From: CAVTWD01 sp963738325
Lineage (GTDB): Bacteria; Actinomycetota; Acidimicrobiia; Acidimicrobiales; Ilumatobacteraceae
Direction of reading: 5' to 3'
Length of the DNA stretch: 64,000 nucleotides
NCBI GenBank assembly: GCA_963738325.1
Contig: CAVTWD010000004.1
Location: 1-64,000, forward strand
Each line of letters begins with the position of its first letter. The stretch's first letter is position 1. A program made the position numbers and the translations under genes. Shown piece by piece: positions 21,341 through 31,325 of the stretch. The notes under the pieces are model-generated. The model did no database searches, was not told where the DNA came from, and worked only from the letters and a program-made list of their open reading frames with translations.

Positions 21341-21541
21341 GCTCGAGTCTCGCACCCGGCGCCGGCACTCCGTGTTCGGCACGCTCGCACCGCCCCACCG
21401 CGGACATCCGCCCACGGGGGACACCTGTGAACGCGAGGGACCGCGCTGCCTGTTGCGGTGCTTCTGGTTCGTCGACAGGCTGGGCCCGCCAACGTTGATC
21501 GTGTCGTCGCGGTTGACCTGGTCCTCGGACATCGCCAGGGG

Positions 21542-22573
21542 TTACGTGTCGCCGCTCGTCTGCACGAGGATCTCGTCGAGTTTGAGGATCTCGGTGGTGG
21601 TGACGATGCCGACGAAGTCGTCACCGTCGAGCACGGGCACGAGGTCGACGTCAGCCTCTTCCATGAGAGCGAGCGGTTCGCGGACCAGCACGTCGGGTTT
21701 GACCACGGGGAAGTCGGTGCGCAGGTGTTTGCCGACCGTGTCGGTGTCCCATTGTTCCTGCGGCACGGCTTGGAGCTCCTCGATGCGCATGATGCCGAAG
21801 TAACGGGCGCCGTCGACAACGGCGACCGCCTTCTCGCGGTCGCCGATGAGGTGCTGCCAGAAGAACTCGTTGAGCGTCGTGTCCGGCGGCATTGTCGCGA
21901 CGTCGGTCCGCAGGGCAGCGCTCAGGGGAAGGGCGAGGCGGCGTTCGAGATGCCCGGCGCGGGCCGCGACCTGATAGGGTGAAGCGGAGGCGCGGCCCAT
22001 GAACAGCTGGGCGACCATGGCCGCGATCAGCCCGGGAACGATGAAGCCAGGCCGGCCGGTGGCCTCGGCGGCGAAGACGACCCCGGCGAGCGGAACGCGG
22101 TAGCCAGCGCCGAGGAACGCGGAGACGCCGATGAGCGGGAAGAAGTTGCTGCCCGTCGCCGCGGTACGGAACAACCCGCCCACCGCGCGGCCAAGCAACG
22201 CGCCCTCGATGACGAGTGGGATGAACAATCCGCCGACACCACCACCAGAGAGCGTGGCGACCGTGGCGACGGCGCGCAGGAAGAAGAGCAGCATGACGAG
22301 ACCCACCGCCCGGCGCGGGTCGAACGCCCAGGTGAGGTTGTCGTAGCCCGCACCGAGAGTGAGCGGATTCCCGAACGCGGCCTTGGCAATCAGCGCGAGC
22401 CCGACGAGCACGGCTCCCGCGGCGGTGGCGCGCACTGCTGGGTGCACTCCAGCGGCGAGCCGCTTGGCCCGCACCAAGGCGAGCGCGAACATATCGCGAT
22501 CGGTGACGTTCGAGACCGAGGAGACGTCAGCGCTGCCGTCACTGGCTGCGACGTCGTGGTCTCCGCTGTGCAC
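21542..22573 (-). pseudogene. ClC-type chloride channel/antiporter, N-terminus missing, with CBS pair
   Basis: The readable ClC part starts near 22490 and contains the pore motif GGGVGGLFIPLVIEG and the YRVPLAGVVFAAE segment with the conserved pore Tyr. It is followed by two CBS domains (YFGIMRIEELQAVPQ and LVPVLDGDDFVGIVTTTEIL). The first half of a ClC protein, including GSGIP and GKEGP with the gating Glu, is absent. The start at 22573 and the first ~28 codons are antisense to a truncated NmrA gene that faces it. Both genes end at the same point, which looks like a deletion junction. It is unlikely to conduct chloride. Confidence 0.7.
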
Positions 22574-23233
22574 GGCTTCGTCGGCCCCCGCGGCATCTCA
22601 CCCCGGACAGTCGACCGTGATGGCAACGCCAACCTCACCGATGCCGCCAAAGCGGCCGGCGCCGATCTCGTACTGATGTCGGTCGTCGGGGCCGCGCCCG
22701 ACAGCCCCATGGAGCTGTTCCGCATGAAGCACGCAGCCGAGCAGCACGCAGCCGCGAGCGGGATCCCAGCCACGATCGTGGGCGCCACCGCGTTCATGGA
22801 GCTGTGGATCGACCTGCTCCGCCAGACCGCCGGCCGCTCCGGCCGCGCGCTTGTGTTCGGCCACGGCGACAGCCCCATCAACTTCGTCTCCGTCACCGAC
22901 GTCGCCAGCCTCGTCGAACAGGTCGTCACCGATCCGAAGAGCCGCGGCGAGACCGTCGAGATCGGCGGTCCCGAGAACCTCACGTTCAACGAGCTCGCCC
23001 GAGCCGTCCAAGCTGCTGACGGCAGAACCGGCCCGCCGCGGCACATCCCGCCGACGGCGTTGCGGCTCATGGCGAACACGGTCGGCCGCGTCCGGGCGCA
23101 GGTCGGCCGACAAGCGCGCGCCGCTCTCGCCATGGACTCCGGCGATCACACCTTCGACACTTCGGCGCTCCGCCGCCGCTACCCGGGAACTACCGACAAC
23201 GCGGCTCACCGACAGGCTCCGCGTCCACACCTG
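22500..23233 (+). pseudogene. NmrA/atypical-SDR NAD(P)-binding protein, N-terminus missing
   Basis: It reads VRDRGDVSAAVTGCDVVVSA, ANLTDAAKAAGADLVLMSVV, HAAASGIPATIVGATAFMEL, SPINFVSVTDVASLVEQVV and GETVEIGGPENLTFNELARA. This is the body of an NmrA-like NAD(P)-binding protein. The N-terminal Rossmann motif GxxGxxG and about 40 residues are missing, cut at the junction with the ClC gene. A frame change near 23185 leads to the probable natural end at TGA 23231-23233. It probably cannot bind its nucleotide. Confidence 0.6.
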
Positions 23234-23305
23234 AGCGTTCGGCTCAGCATCGAGTACGTCACAGAGTCGACGCGTCGGGCCTGCAGGCCGCAGAAGAATG
23301 TCCGC

Positions 23306-23587
23306 ATGTCGTTCGCCGTCGTGAACCACGTCCGCATCCTCAACGCCGACCGGGCCGCCGCCGCGACCCGTGACGTCGTACTGCCACGCCTTCGACAGCT
23401 GCCCGGCTTCGAGCAGGCCATCTTCCTCGCCGAGGGCGAGACCGGACGCGGGTTCAGCGTCATGGTGTTCGCGACGCAAGACCAAGCCGACGAGATGGCC
23501 GACCGTCTTCGCGCTGGTCAGGTTCCGGAGCCTGATGGGATCGCCTTCGAGCGCCAAGAGGTCTGGGAGGTCACCGCGAGCAGCTGA
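23306..23587 (+). CDS. Small dimeric alpha-beta barrel (ABM-like) protein
   Basis: A 93-residue protein starting at ATG 23306 (MSFAVVNHVRILNADRAAA). It has a beta-alpha-beta layout (LPGFEQAIFLAEGETGRGFS, VMVFATQDQADEMADRL) like antibiotic-biosynthesis-monooxygenase or stress-responsive dimeric barrels. No catalytic residue can be named. The frame is open upstream into the NmrA remnant, but the internal ATG gives a natural domain. Confidence in the fold is moderate and in function low. Confidence 0.5.
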   Translation: MSFAVVNHVRILNADRAAAATRDVVLPRLRQLPGFEQAIFLAEGETGRGFSVMVFATQDQADEMADRLRAGQVPEPDGIAFERQEVWEVTASS

Positions 23588-23696
23588 CGCCAGGCACGTC
23601 GATCGGGCCCGCCGTCCCCGGCCCAGTACCATGAGCCCTGGCGTGCCGGGAAGCCTGGTCGGCGTTCGTAGTCGAACGCGAGACCAAGGAGCCCCC

Positions 23697-25022
23697 GTGC
23701 CGTCAGGGCATCACACGACCAAGGCCCGGAGCACGACGCCGGCGCGCAGCCTGCCTGGTGTCGTGCACCGCTTCATCGAAACGGAGGCGGCCAGCGGCAT
23801 CGTGCTGTTCGCGGTGACCGTGGTCGCGCTCGTGTGGGCGAACTCGCCGTGGCAGCACAGCTACGAGACGCTGTGGCACAACCCGATCGTCCTCCAGGCC
23901 GGCGGACTGCGCATCGCGGAGGACCTCCGGCATTTCGTCAACGACGGGCTGATGGCGTTGTTCTTCTTCGTCGTCGCCCTCGAGATCAAGCGCGAGATCG
24001 TCCGCGGCGAGCTCGCCGACATGCGCGTCGCGGCGCTCCCCGTGTTCGCCGCCCTCGGGGGCATGGTCGTGCCCGCCTGCCTCTATCTGCTCGTCACCGT
24101 GGGCAGCGGCGCCGGGCACGGCTGGGGCATCCCGATGGCGACCGACATCGCGTTCGCGCTCGGCGTGCTCGCGTTGTTGTCGCGCCGGCTGCCAGGGTCG
24201 CTCAAGGTGTTTCTGTTGACGCTGGCGATCGTCGACGACATCGGCGCCATCATCGTCATCGCCGTCTTCTACGGCGGGACGCTCGACCTCACCGCGCTGG
24301 CCGTCGCGATCGGGTTCCTCGCGGCAACCGCGGTGCTGATCCGTGTGCGGATCGACTGGCCGCCGCTGTACCTCGCGCTTGGCGTCGCCGCCTGGTACGC
24401 GACCTATCGCTCGGGTGTGCACGCCACCATCGCCGGCGTGGCGTTCGGTCTGCTAACCCCAGCGCGGGCGCTCGCGCCGACGGAAACAGTCCGGCGGTGG
24501 GCGCTGGACCTGTCCGACGAGCCGAACGCGTCGGAGGTGCAGCAGATGATGGTGATCGCCCGCGAGAGCGTCTCGCCCGCCGAGCACCTGGAGGTGCGGC
24601 TCCATCCGTTCACTAGCTTCGTAGTCCTGCCGTGCTTCGCGCTCGCCAACGCCGGCGTCGTGATCCACCGCGACATGCTCGGCACCAGCGGCGCTCGGGC
24701 AGTGGCCGCCGGCGTCACGCTCGGACTGGTGGTTGGCAAGGTCATCGGGATCATGGCGGGCAGCTGGGCAGCGACCCGGCTGCGCCTCGCCCTGCTCCCC
24801 GAAGGCGTGACGTGGTCCCACATCGCCGGCATCGCCGCGCTCGGAGGCATCGGCTTCACCGTGTCGCTGTTCATCTCGGGTCTCGCGTTCGACGACCCTC
24901 GACTCGCCGACGCGGCCAAGCTCGCCATCCTCGCGGCGTCGACCGCGGCCGCCGTCATCGGCGCGGCCCTGCTTCGCAGGGCATCAAACCAACACCCATC
25001 CGCCGACTCGCCCGACCCATGA
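23697..25022 (+). CDS. nhaA: Na+/H+ antiporter NhaA
   Basis: A 441-residue protein. GTG 23697 is chosen because AAGGAG lies six bases upstream and because the protein then begins just before the first membrane helix. The family hallmarks are ALEIKREIVRGEL, PMATDIAFALGVL (Asp150, equivalent to E. coli Asp133) and TLAIVDDIGAII with the paired transport aspartates Asp180/Asp181 (E. coli Asp163/164). Eleven to twelve membrane segments. It exchanges two H+ for one Na+ at the cytoplasmic membrane. The H+-ATPase 3 kb upstream could supply the proton gradient. Intact. Confidence 0.92.
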   Translation: MPSGHHTTKARSTTPARSLPGVVHRFIETEAASGIVLFAVTVVALVWANSPWQHSYETLWHNPIVLQAGGLRIAEDLRHFVNDGLMALFFFVVALEIKREIVRGELADMRVAALPVFAALGGMVVPACLYLLVTVGSGAGHGWGIPMATDIAFALGVLALLSRRLPGSLKVFLLTLAIVDDIGAIIVIAVFYGGTLDLTALAVAIGFLAATAVLIRVRIDWPPLYLALGVAAWYATYRSGVHATIAGVAFGLLTPARALAPTETVRRWALDLSDEPNASEVQQMMVIARESVSPAEHLEVRLHPFTSFVVLPCFALANAGVVIHRDMLGTSGARAVAAGVTLGLVVGKVIGIMAGSWAATRLRLALLPEGVTWSHIAGIAALGGIGFTVSLFISGLAFDDPRLADAAKLAILAASTAAAVIGAALLRRASNQHPSADSPDP

Positions 25023-25174
25023 CCTTCGGGTTCCTAACGAAGCACCCGCCGAGAGTCCAGCAACGACGGCGCCTCCCGACGGCATTGTCATCAGGAGTGA
25101 TGACAACGTGATGACACGGCGCCCGGACTCGACGGTTCTCCGCTGTTCCCGTTGGCGTGGTACATGGTTGGTAC
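25021..25174. repeat. Attachment-site-like block A (tRNA anticodon-arm core plus 26-base repeat)
   Basis: It begins with GACCTTCGGGTT (25021-25032), identical to the anticodon-arm part of the tRNA-Met fragment near 41381. It ends with a 26-base sequence (25149-25174, beginning CCGTTGGCGTGGTAC) that is repeated exactly at 41485-41510. The spacing between core and repeat is 128 bases here and 104 there. I read both as arms of related integrative-element att sites. Between core and HTH gene no gene is supported. Confidence 0.5.
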
Positions 25175-25313
25175 GTCGCGAGCTGTCAGAGGTCAGGAAC
25201 GGGTGTCGCACGAGACCTTCTCGAGCAGCGCGATCGCCGACGCCGCGACGGCCTTCAGCGACCTGGAGTGTCGGCGTCTGCCCTCTTCGGGACCGATGCC
25301 GCCAGATGATGTG

Positions 25314-25331
25314 CGTAACATGCACGTTACG
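25314..25331. promoter_or_regulatory. Operator-like palindrome CGTAAC-N6-GTTACG
   Basis: A perfect 6-base inverted repeat ten bases upstream of the ATG at 25341. Its position fits autorepression by the HTH protein that follows, as is usual for HigA-type antitoxins. Confidence 0.5.
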
Positions 25332-25340
25332 GCTACGCTG

Positions 25341-25706
25341 ATGGCCATGGCGAAGCCACGCACCGGAGCAGAGCGATACCTGGCCCGCCGCCTCGAAGAC
25401 CCGGAGTACCGCCAGGCTTACGAGGAGGCCCGCGAACGAATCGAGCAGCTCGATTCGGTGATCCGCGCGCTGGACGCTCGTCGCGAGGAGCTCGACCTCA
25501 CGAAGGCCGAGCTCGCTCGCCGGGCCGGCGTCAAACCTGAGGCCATCCGTCGGCTCTTCTCGGCGGAGAAACCGAACCCCACGCTGACCACACTCGTGGC
25601 GCTCGCCGGGGCACTCGACCTCGAGATACGGCCCACACCTCGGAGCAGCGGTGCCACTAGTCGAGCACGGTCCGTCTCTTCTGGAACTCGGCGCCGCACC
25701 GCTTGA
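25341..25706 (+). CDS. XRE/HigA-type HTH antitoxin-like protein (no toxin partner seen)
   Basis: A 121-residue protein. After a helical N-terminus (KPRTGAERYLARRLEDPEYR, ARERIEQLDSVIRALDA) comes an XRE helix-turn-helix (LTKAELARRAGVKPEAIRRL, NPTLTTLVALAGALDLEI). This is the layout of HigA/antitoxin-type regulators. A RelE/HigB toxin usually lies directly upstream, but the 300 bases before it hold only the att-like block. It is inserted against the 3' end of a membrane-protein gene on the other strand. It probably represses itself through the palindrome at 25314-25331. Confidence 0.7.
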   Translation: MAMAKPRTGAERYLARRLEDPEYRQAYEEARERIEQLDSVIRALDARREELDLTKAELARRAGVKPEAIRRLFSAEKPNPTLTTLVALAGALDLEIRPTPRSSGATSRARSVSSGTRRRTA

Positions 25707-26341
25707 CACGCCTGTAGTCGCGGGGGTGTGCTGCGCTCCTGGGTGGCTTCGACAGTTACGACCAGGACGATCGCGAGGAGGTAGCTCAGGAGTCCGAACC
25801 AGCGTGGGAACAGGCCCGCTCGCAAGGCTCGCGTCGTACCGGCCATCATGAACACGGCAGCGGCGCGCAGGGCGAACACGACGAGGATGGTGTCGGCGAG
25901 CACGAGGAAAGGTCGCACCGCTTCGACGTCCGTCGGCGACGGCACTCCGCTGTCGAGGCTCAGCGCTACGGTGACGATGCTTGCAGCAGCCGAGAACTGC
26001 ATGGCGACGTAGATCGCCCCGCTCAGGATCTGTACCGTCGACAGCATCGTGCTCTCGGTGCCCGCGAGCCGCACGATCCGGTCGCGGAACGCGGCGAGGA
26101 ACCACAAGAAGGCGATTCCGGCGAACGGGATCAGATACAACGTGACCAGCTTCAGGTAGTCGACGTCGTTGCTGGCGTAGTACCGAAGAATCTCGGTGTC
26201 GGTCCGTGACGCTTGAGGCAGCCCGCGCACGGCGAGGAAGCTGGCGAGGTAGAGCCCGCTGAAGGCCAGCCCGGCAAAGGCTGCGCGGTTGCCGGGCAAG
26301 GCGGCCCGGGGAGGTTCGGTGGGTTCGCCGGTGGCACTCAT
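25418..26341 (-). pseudogene. Multi-pass membrane protein, C-terminus replaced
   Basis: From ATG 26341, about 200 residues are a plausible membrane protein with six or so segments (AFAGLAFSGLYLASFLAV, LYLIPFAGIAFLWFLAAF, FGLLSYLLAIVLVVTVEAT), similar in pattern to DUF4386-like proteins. At about 25740 the natural sequence stops. The frame then runs antisense through the HTH gene to 25418. The last membrane segment is therefore missing, and the insertion of the HTH/att block probably broke the gene. Function unknown. Confidence 0.55.
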
Positions 26342-26524
26342 GTCGATTCTCCTGGCTTACGAGTTGGTCCTCAGAACTGTCCTTCGGAGAAGACGCAGGA
26401 GGATCTGGGCACCGTGAGCGATCCTGCCGATCGCTGCAACGCCCCGGCCTCGTGAACGACGCCGGAGTCGGGGCCTCGCGGCCGGAGGGCAACCGCTTGG
26501 CCGGCACTTGCAGGTCAGGTCCGA

Positions 26525-29141
26525 TCAGAGGAGGCCGATGTCGGTTGCCTTGGCGACTGCTTCGTCTCGGTCAGCGACATCGAGCTTGCGGTAGATGTTG
26601 CGAAGGTGGGATTTGAGGGTGTTGACCGAGACGTAGAGCTCGGCGGCGATCTCCTGGTTCTTGAGCCGACCGGGCAGATACTCCAGAACCTTGAGTTCAC
26701 GCTCGGACAGCGGTTCGAACAGTTGCGATTGGAGGGCGCTGCCATCGAGGTTCTGCGCGGCGTGCATCATGGCGTCGTCGAAAAGCTGAGAGCGCTGTCT
26801 GGGGTTGCGCTGGAGGAGCCGGAGGGCGCCGCGAGCTTCGAGGAACGGCCATCGGAGGAGCTGTCTCTCGGCGAGGGCTATCGCCTCTCCGAGTGCGTCG
26901 GCGGCCATGTCCTGGTCGCCCTCGGCGTCGGCAACGGTGCCCGTGCGCAGTAGGTGACCGATCGCAGCGCGGATGTCATCGTGGTGCGGGTTCCACGTGT
27001 TGAGGTGGTGTCGGGCGCCAACGACATCGCCCTCGGCGAGAGCGAGATCGATTCGAGCCGAGGTGAGGTCGTCGGCGTCGGCGTCGCCGAGCAGAGTGTG
27101 GGCCGTCGAAAGGCGGCGGGCGCCGATGAGCAGCCGGGTCTCGAGGGCGCGGTTGGTGTTCACCAGTACAGCTGGTTCGTGGACGGACGCGGCGGGTTCT
27201 CGCAAGATGGCCAGGGCCATGGCGGGGCCGTCGGCGAGCGAGGCGAGCCGGGCGTTCAGCGCTCGTTGCAGGTCGAAATAGGCGACGCTGGAGGTGCGGC
27301 GGCGGTTCTGCAGCTCGGACTGGGCGAGGTGCGCGCTGGCGCGGTCGAGGTCGAGTCGGTCGAGATGCACGACGGCGGCCGCCATGTGGGCGTGGGTCAC
27401 TCCCGGGTGACCGGCGAAGCCAAGAGCTCGTGCTGCTTCGATGGCTGATCCGGTGAGCTGCAACGCTTCGGTGCTGTGCCCAGTCCAGGCGCGCACGAGC
27501 GCGAGCGAGCTCAAGGTGTAGATCCTCCAGACCGGGTAGCGCATGCCGGGGAGGTTCAGCACCCGCTCGAGGCTGTCATGGCTCTCCTGCAGGTTGGCCT
27601 GCAGGAATCGAGCGATCGCGGCGGCGTACTCGGCCAGGACCTGGATCGAATCGAGTCCCCCGATCCCGAGGAAGTCGACGACGTCGCGCTCGTCGAGCAG
27701 GGGGAGGGCAGCGAGCACGTCGTGCACTGTCTTGACCACGATGTCGGGCGGCAGGTCCCGGAAGACGAGGATCGCGTAGAGGGCGTCACTCGTCGCTCGT
27801 TCACCGGCGGTGAGATCGGTGCGACGGGACAGCCGCCGATACGTCTCCGCCGTGGCGAGCCCTTGGTCGGCGGCGATGTGTGCGGCGAGCAGGTTCACTC
27901 CGATCGCACCCGGGCCGTGCGGGTCCAGCTCGTCGATGAGTGTGAGCCAGTGCACGAGTGTGGCTGACTCGCCCCGCTCGAACAGCCTGTGGCCGAGCTG
28001 GGTGATGATCTCGAAGGCCTGATCGCGCTCACCGGCCGCGATCAGGTGCGGGATCGATGCTTCCTCGTGGCCGTGGTCGATCAGCCAGCGGGCCGCCGCA
28101 GCGTGGACGTCGCTGGCCGCGGCTGGGTCCGAGGCGCGCAGCCGGTGGGCGAGGACATCGGCGAAGAGGTGGTGGTAGCGGAATCGCTCGCCGGAGCGGT
28201 CGAGAGGGATCAGGAACAGGGACCTGTTCGTGAGCTCGTCGAGCATCGCTCGGGCGTTGCCGCTGCCGGTCACCGCGTCGCACAGGTCGACCGAGAGCTC
28301 ATCGAGCACCGACGTCCGCATCATGAACTGCTGGACGTCGGAGGTTTGCCGTTCGATCACCTCCTCGAGGAGGTAGTCGGCGACCAATTGGTCGGTGCCG
28401 GCGAAGGAGTGGATGAACCCGGCCACGTCGGATGCGTTCTGCAGGGAGATCGCGGCCAGCTGCAGGCCGGCCGCCCAGCCGTCGGTGCGATCCAGCAGGC
28501 TCACGACCTGATCGCCGGTGAGGTCCCGACCGGACACCGCGACGAGCATCTGGCGCGCCTGGTCGGCGTCGAAGGCGAGGTCGGCGCCGCGAAGCTCGAC
28601 GAGCCGGCCATCCAAGCGCAGCTGTCGGAGGTTCCACGGGAGATCGCGCCGGGTGCTGACGATCGCTCTCACGTTGGCCGGGAGACTGGTGACGACCGTG
28701 CCGAGATCCTCGACCAGCGCCGATCCCGTCAGGATGTGTACGTCCTCGAGCACGATCACGAGCTCCTCTCGAGCTCGCGCCAGCTCGGCGAGAAAGGCCT
28801 CGATCATCGGCTCGCCGAGGGCGGCGCCGCCGCTCTTGACGAGGTGCTCGATGGTGGTGTCGACGTCGGGGACCGACACGCGGATGGCGGAGAGGAGGTC
28901 GCGGGCGAGCACGACACCGTCGTCGTGCCGGGCCGTCAGCCCGAGTGCGCTGACGCGGCAGCTCGGGACGATCCTTGACCCATTGCTGCAGCAGGACCGA
29001 CTTCCCTGATCCGGCGGAGGCGACGATGAGCCCGACCCCTCCGGCGGTGACCTGGTCCAGGCGTCGCTCAAGCCGCGGTCGCCCGACCGTGACCCGAGGT
29101 AACGGCTGGCGGAGCGGGTCCGCCTCCCTCAACGACGCCAT
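26525..29141 (-). CDS. LuxR-family regulator of the MalT/LAL type (one frameshift)
   Basis: About 870 residues. There is an N-terminal P-loop ATPase with Walker A VASAGSGKSVLLQQW near residue 45 and Walker B-like VIVLEDVHILTG. A long helical TPR-like region (27.0-28.3 kb) follows. The C-terminal LuxR HTH reads LSERELKVLEYLPGRLKNQE and TLKSHLRNIYRKL. A single indel near 28970, between VKDRPE and LGLTARHDDG, shifts the frame but conserved sequence continues. LAL regulators bind ATP and an inducer, oligomerise and activate transcription. Its neighbours on the same strand are a small protein and the DszB-like desulfinase, possible targets. Confidence 0.8.
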
Positions 29142-29199
29142 GGGACCATGATTCCACTTGGCCCTTCCCGGCCGAAGCGACCCGGGAGCTGACCTTCGT

Positions 29200-29406
29200 T
29201 CAGCGGTCGTCCACTCGATGGACGTCGATGATGTCGATGTGCAGGTCCTGGAGCCGGTGCAGCGCGCCGTGTAGCGCCGCCTGGTCGATCACCTCACCGA
29301 CCAGGCGCGACCGGCCTGCCGGGGCGGACGACACCTCGAAACCTTCGAGGGCGTTCACCACCACCGACCCGACCCTGCCGTCCACGATGATCTCGTAGCG
29401 TGCCAC
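29200..29406 (-). CDS. Small conserved protein of unknown function
   Basis: A 68-residue protein (MARYEIIVDGRVGSVVVNAL, then LHRLQDLHIDIIDVHRV). It has a beta-alpha-beta-alpha-beta layout with no cysteines or membrane segment. Similar short proteins occur in many actinobacteria next to regulators, but no function is known to me. GGAGTGGTG precedes the ATG. It sits between the LAL regulator and the desulfinase-like gene. Confidence 0.6.
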   Translation of the reverse strand: MARYEIIVDGRVGSVVVNALEGFEVSSAPAGRSRLVGEVIDQAALHGALHRLQDLHIDIIDVHRVDDR

Positions 29407-29482
29407 AGCACCACTCCTTCGTTCTCGACGCGCTGACGGTGTCGGGACGTCGGTGCTCAGCCGCCCCGGGAGATCCGTCCTG

Positions 29483-30647
29483 TCACCCGAGTCGGGCGTG
29501 GCCCATCTCGAGCTCGGTGGGCTGGGGAAGCTTCGAGGTCGTGACCATCTGCCACTGCTCCTCGAGCAGCTGCTTGGCGGCCTCCTCCAGGAACTCCGGC
29601 GCGGCCCACTCGTGGACGTCGAAGTCGCCTGTGGATGTAGCCGTGGCTGAGCATGAAGTCCTTGCCGATCTCGATCGAGACCAGGTTCTGGGGCGACAGG
29701 TTCGGCACCATGTCCATGCGCTTGATCCCGTGGTAGGTGTCCTCGACGTCGCGGTAGAACGTCTGCCTGTTCAAGATCACGGCGGCGGCGTGCTTGTGCT
29801 CGTTCGCCCAGCGACCGACCTTGATCATCGCTTTCATGTAGGCGACGACCAGCTCGGGGTGCTCGTCGGCCATCACGTCGGTGCAGGTGATCACCGCCGG
29901 GCAGTTGGCCATCTGCAACGTCCAGTCCGGGTAGCGGGACAGGTCCTCGATCGCCTTGAACTTGCCCGTCGCCTCCTGCAGGTGCTGGAACACCTTGCTC
30001 TGGGTGTAGATGGCGTCGACGGTGCCGTTCTCCAGCGAAGTCTCCAGCGGCCGGAACGCCAGGTCGTGTTTGTGGTCACGGCGCAGCCACAGCTCCGAGG
30101 GGTTGTTCATGTTCACCTGGAGCATCTCGGGCTTGTCGTACCAGTCGTCGGGGTACGGGAACTCGACGATCTCGACGTCGTCCAACTTCATGCCGTTCAT
30201 ACGCAGCATGAGCTCGATGCCGGCATGCTCCTGGATGCGCCACCAGTCGTTCTTGATCGTGTTCAGGCTCTTGGTGAGCCCGATCTTCTTGCCCCGAAGG
30301 TCCGTCATCTTGAAGATGTCGTCGCGGGCGCGGACCATCAGGGCGCCGCCTTCCCACACCTCGGTCGCCCCGAGCAGCCGGGTCCGGCGGATGTCAGCGT
30401 TGACGTGGATCGGCGGGTAGAGCCCACCGAAGCGGATCAGGTTGTCCAGGTTGTGGACGTAGTGCGGGTACCAGTTGTTCTCCGGACGGGACCGGAAGTA
30501 GGCGTACTCGACACCGACCTTCTTGAACTCCTCACGACACCACCCGAGCTCCTGGTCGACGTTGTTGGCCGACACCATCGGGCAGTTCGTGAAGTACACC
30601 TCGTCCCAACGCAACGGGACGGTGGTCGCAACCTTCGCTTCGGTCAT
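29483..30647 (-). CDS. DszB-like sulfinate desulfinase / NMT1-type periplasmic-binding fold protein (late frameshift)
   Basis: About 388 residues. The fold is that of SsuA/NMT1 substrate-binding proteins, but the details match 2'-hydroxybiphenyl-2-sulfinate desulfinase DszB. YFTNCPMVSAN places Cys22 where DszB has its nucleophile Cys27 (YSNCP). A His at 62 lies ten residues before Arg72 in IRFGGLYPPI, as DszB His60/Arg70 in TRFGGEIPP. RTRLLGATEVWEGGALMVR and a C-terminal EWAAPEFL also match. There is no signal peptide, which argues for an enzyme over a transporter component. One extra base near 29632 shifts the frame; corrected, it ends at 29483 (GHARLG). The substrate is not known. It could instead be an ABC binding protein. 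Confidence 0.65.
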
Positions 30648-30731
30648 GTCACAGCTCCTTGGGTTCTCGTGTCGTGTGCCCGGGTTGGGCCCAGGCGGTC
30701 TCGTTTCTTCTTCGCGCCGAGTTCGACCGGG

Positions 30732-31127
30732 TCAGATCCCGGCGAACTCGTCGTCCACGGTCGGCAGACCGGCTTCCTGCCATGCCTTCATGCCGCCCTC
30801 GAGGAGGGCGACGTCGGTGAAGCCGAAGGTCTGCAAGGTGTGCCCGGCCAGTGCGGCGCGCGTCCCCGATTGGCACACGACGATCACCCGGCGGGCGGGG
30901 TCGAGCATGTCGAGGTGGCGGGGGCTGGCCGGATCGGCGAGGAACTCGAGCAGGCCGCGCGGCGCACGGACGGCGCCCTCGATGTGGCCGTGCTGCCACT
31001 CCTCGTTCTGGCGCACGTCGACGAACAGCGAGCGTCCCGATGCCGCCTCCGCCGAGGCATCTGTGGGGGAGACCAGATCCAGGTCTGCTCGTGCCGCCAT
31101 CACCAGTTCTGCAGCTGTGGTTGCCAT
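30732..31127 (-). CDS. Rhodanese-domain sulfurtransferase
   Basis: A 131-residue single rhodanese domain: SLFVDVRQNEEWQHGHIEGA (CH2A) and the active-site loop VVCQSGTRAALAG with the persulfide-forming Cys, then TDVALLEGGMKAWQEAGLP. It transfers sulfane sulfur to thiol acceptors or cyanide in the cytoplasm. It is co-directional with the DszB-like gene 84 bases downstream, so the pair may handle sulfite/sulfane sulfur released from organosulfur compounds. Intact. Confidence 0.88.
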   Translation of the reverse strand: MATTAAELVMAARADLDLVSPTDASAEAASGRSLFVDVRQNEEWQHGHIEGAVRAPRGLLEFLADPASPRHLDMLDPARRVIVVCQSGTRAALAGHTLQTFGFTDVALLEGGMKAWQEAGLPTVDDEFAGI

Positions 31128-31150
31128 CTTCGTGCTTCCTTTCGCGGGGT

Positions 31151-31324
31151 TCAGCGACGGTCGTCGCGCCGATCGTGTCGGTCGTCTCGGCGGTCATCGC
31201 GGCGGTCACGGCGGCGGCCGACGCCATGGGCGACGACAGCGGCGGTACCGACGGCGGCAGCGGTGCGGGCGACGGGAGCGCCGACGACGCCGCGTCGCAT
31301 GGCGCGTGCTGGTCGGAGTGGCAT
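31151..31324 (-). CDS. Small basic protein downstream of DUF6325
   Basis: A 57-residue frame starting one base after the DUF6325 stop. It has an N-terminal hydrophobic stretch (GVVGAPVARTAAAVGTAAVV) and then a charged repeat of RRDDR-type units to the end. Similar tiny membrane-anchored proteins accompany DUF6325/DUF1269 genes. Function unknown. The Arg/Asp-repeat tail is low-complexity. Confidence 0.45.
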   Translation of the reverse strand: MPLRPARAMRRGVVGAPVARTAAAVGTAAVVAHGVGRRRDRRDDRRDDRHDRRDDRR

Positions 31325-31325
31325 G

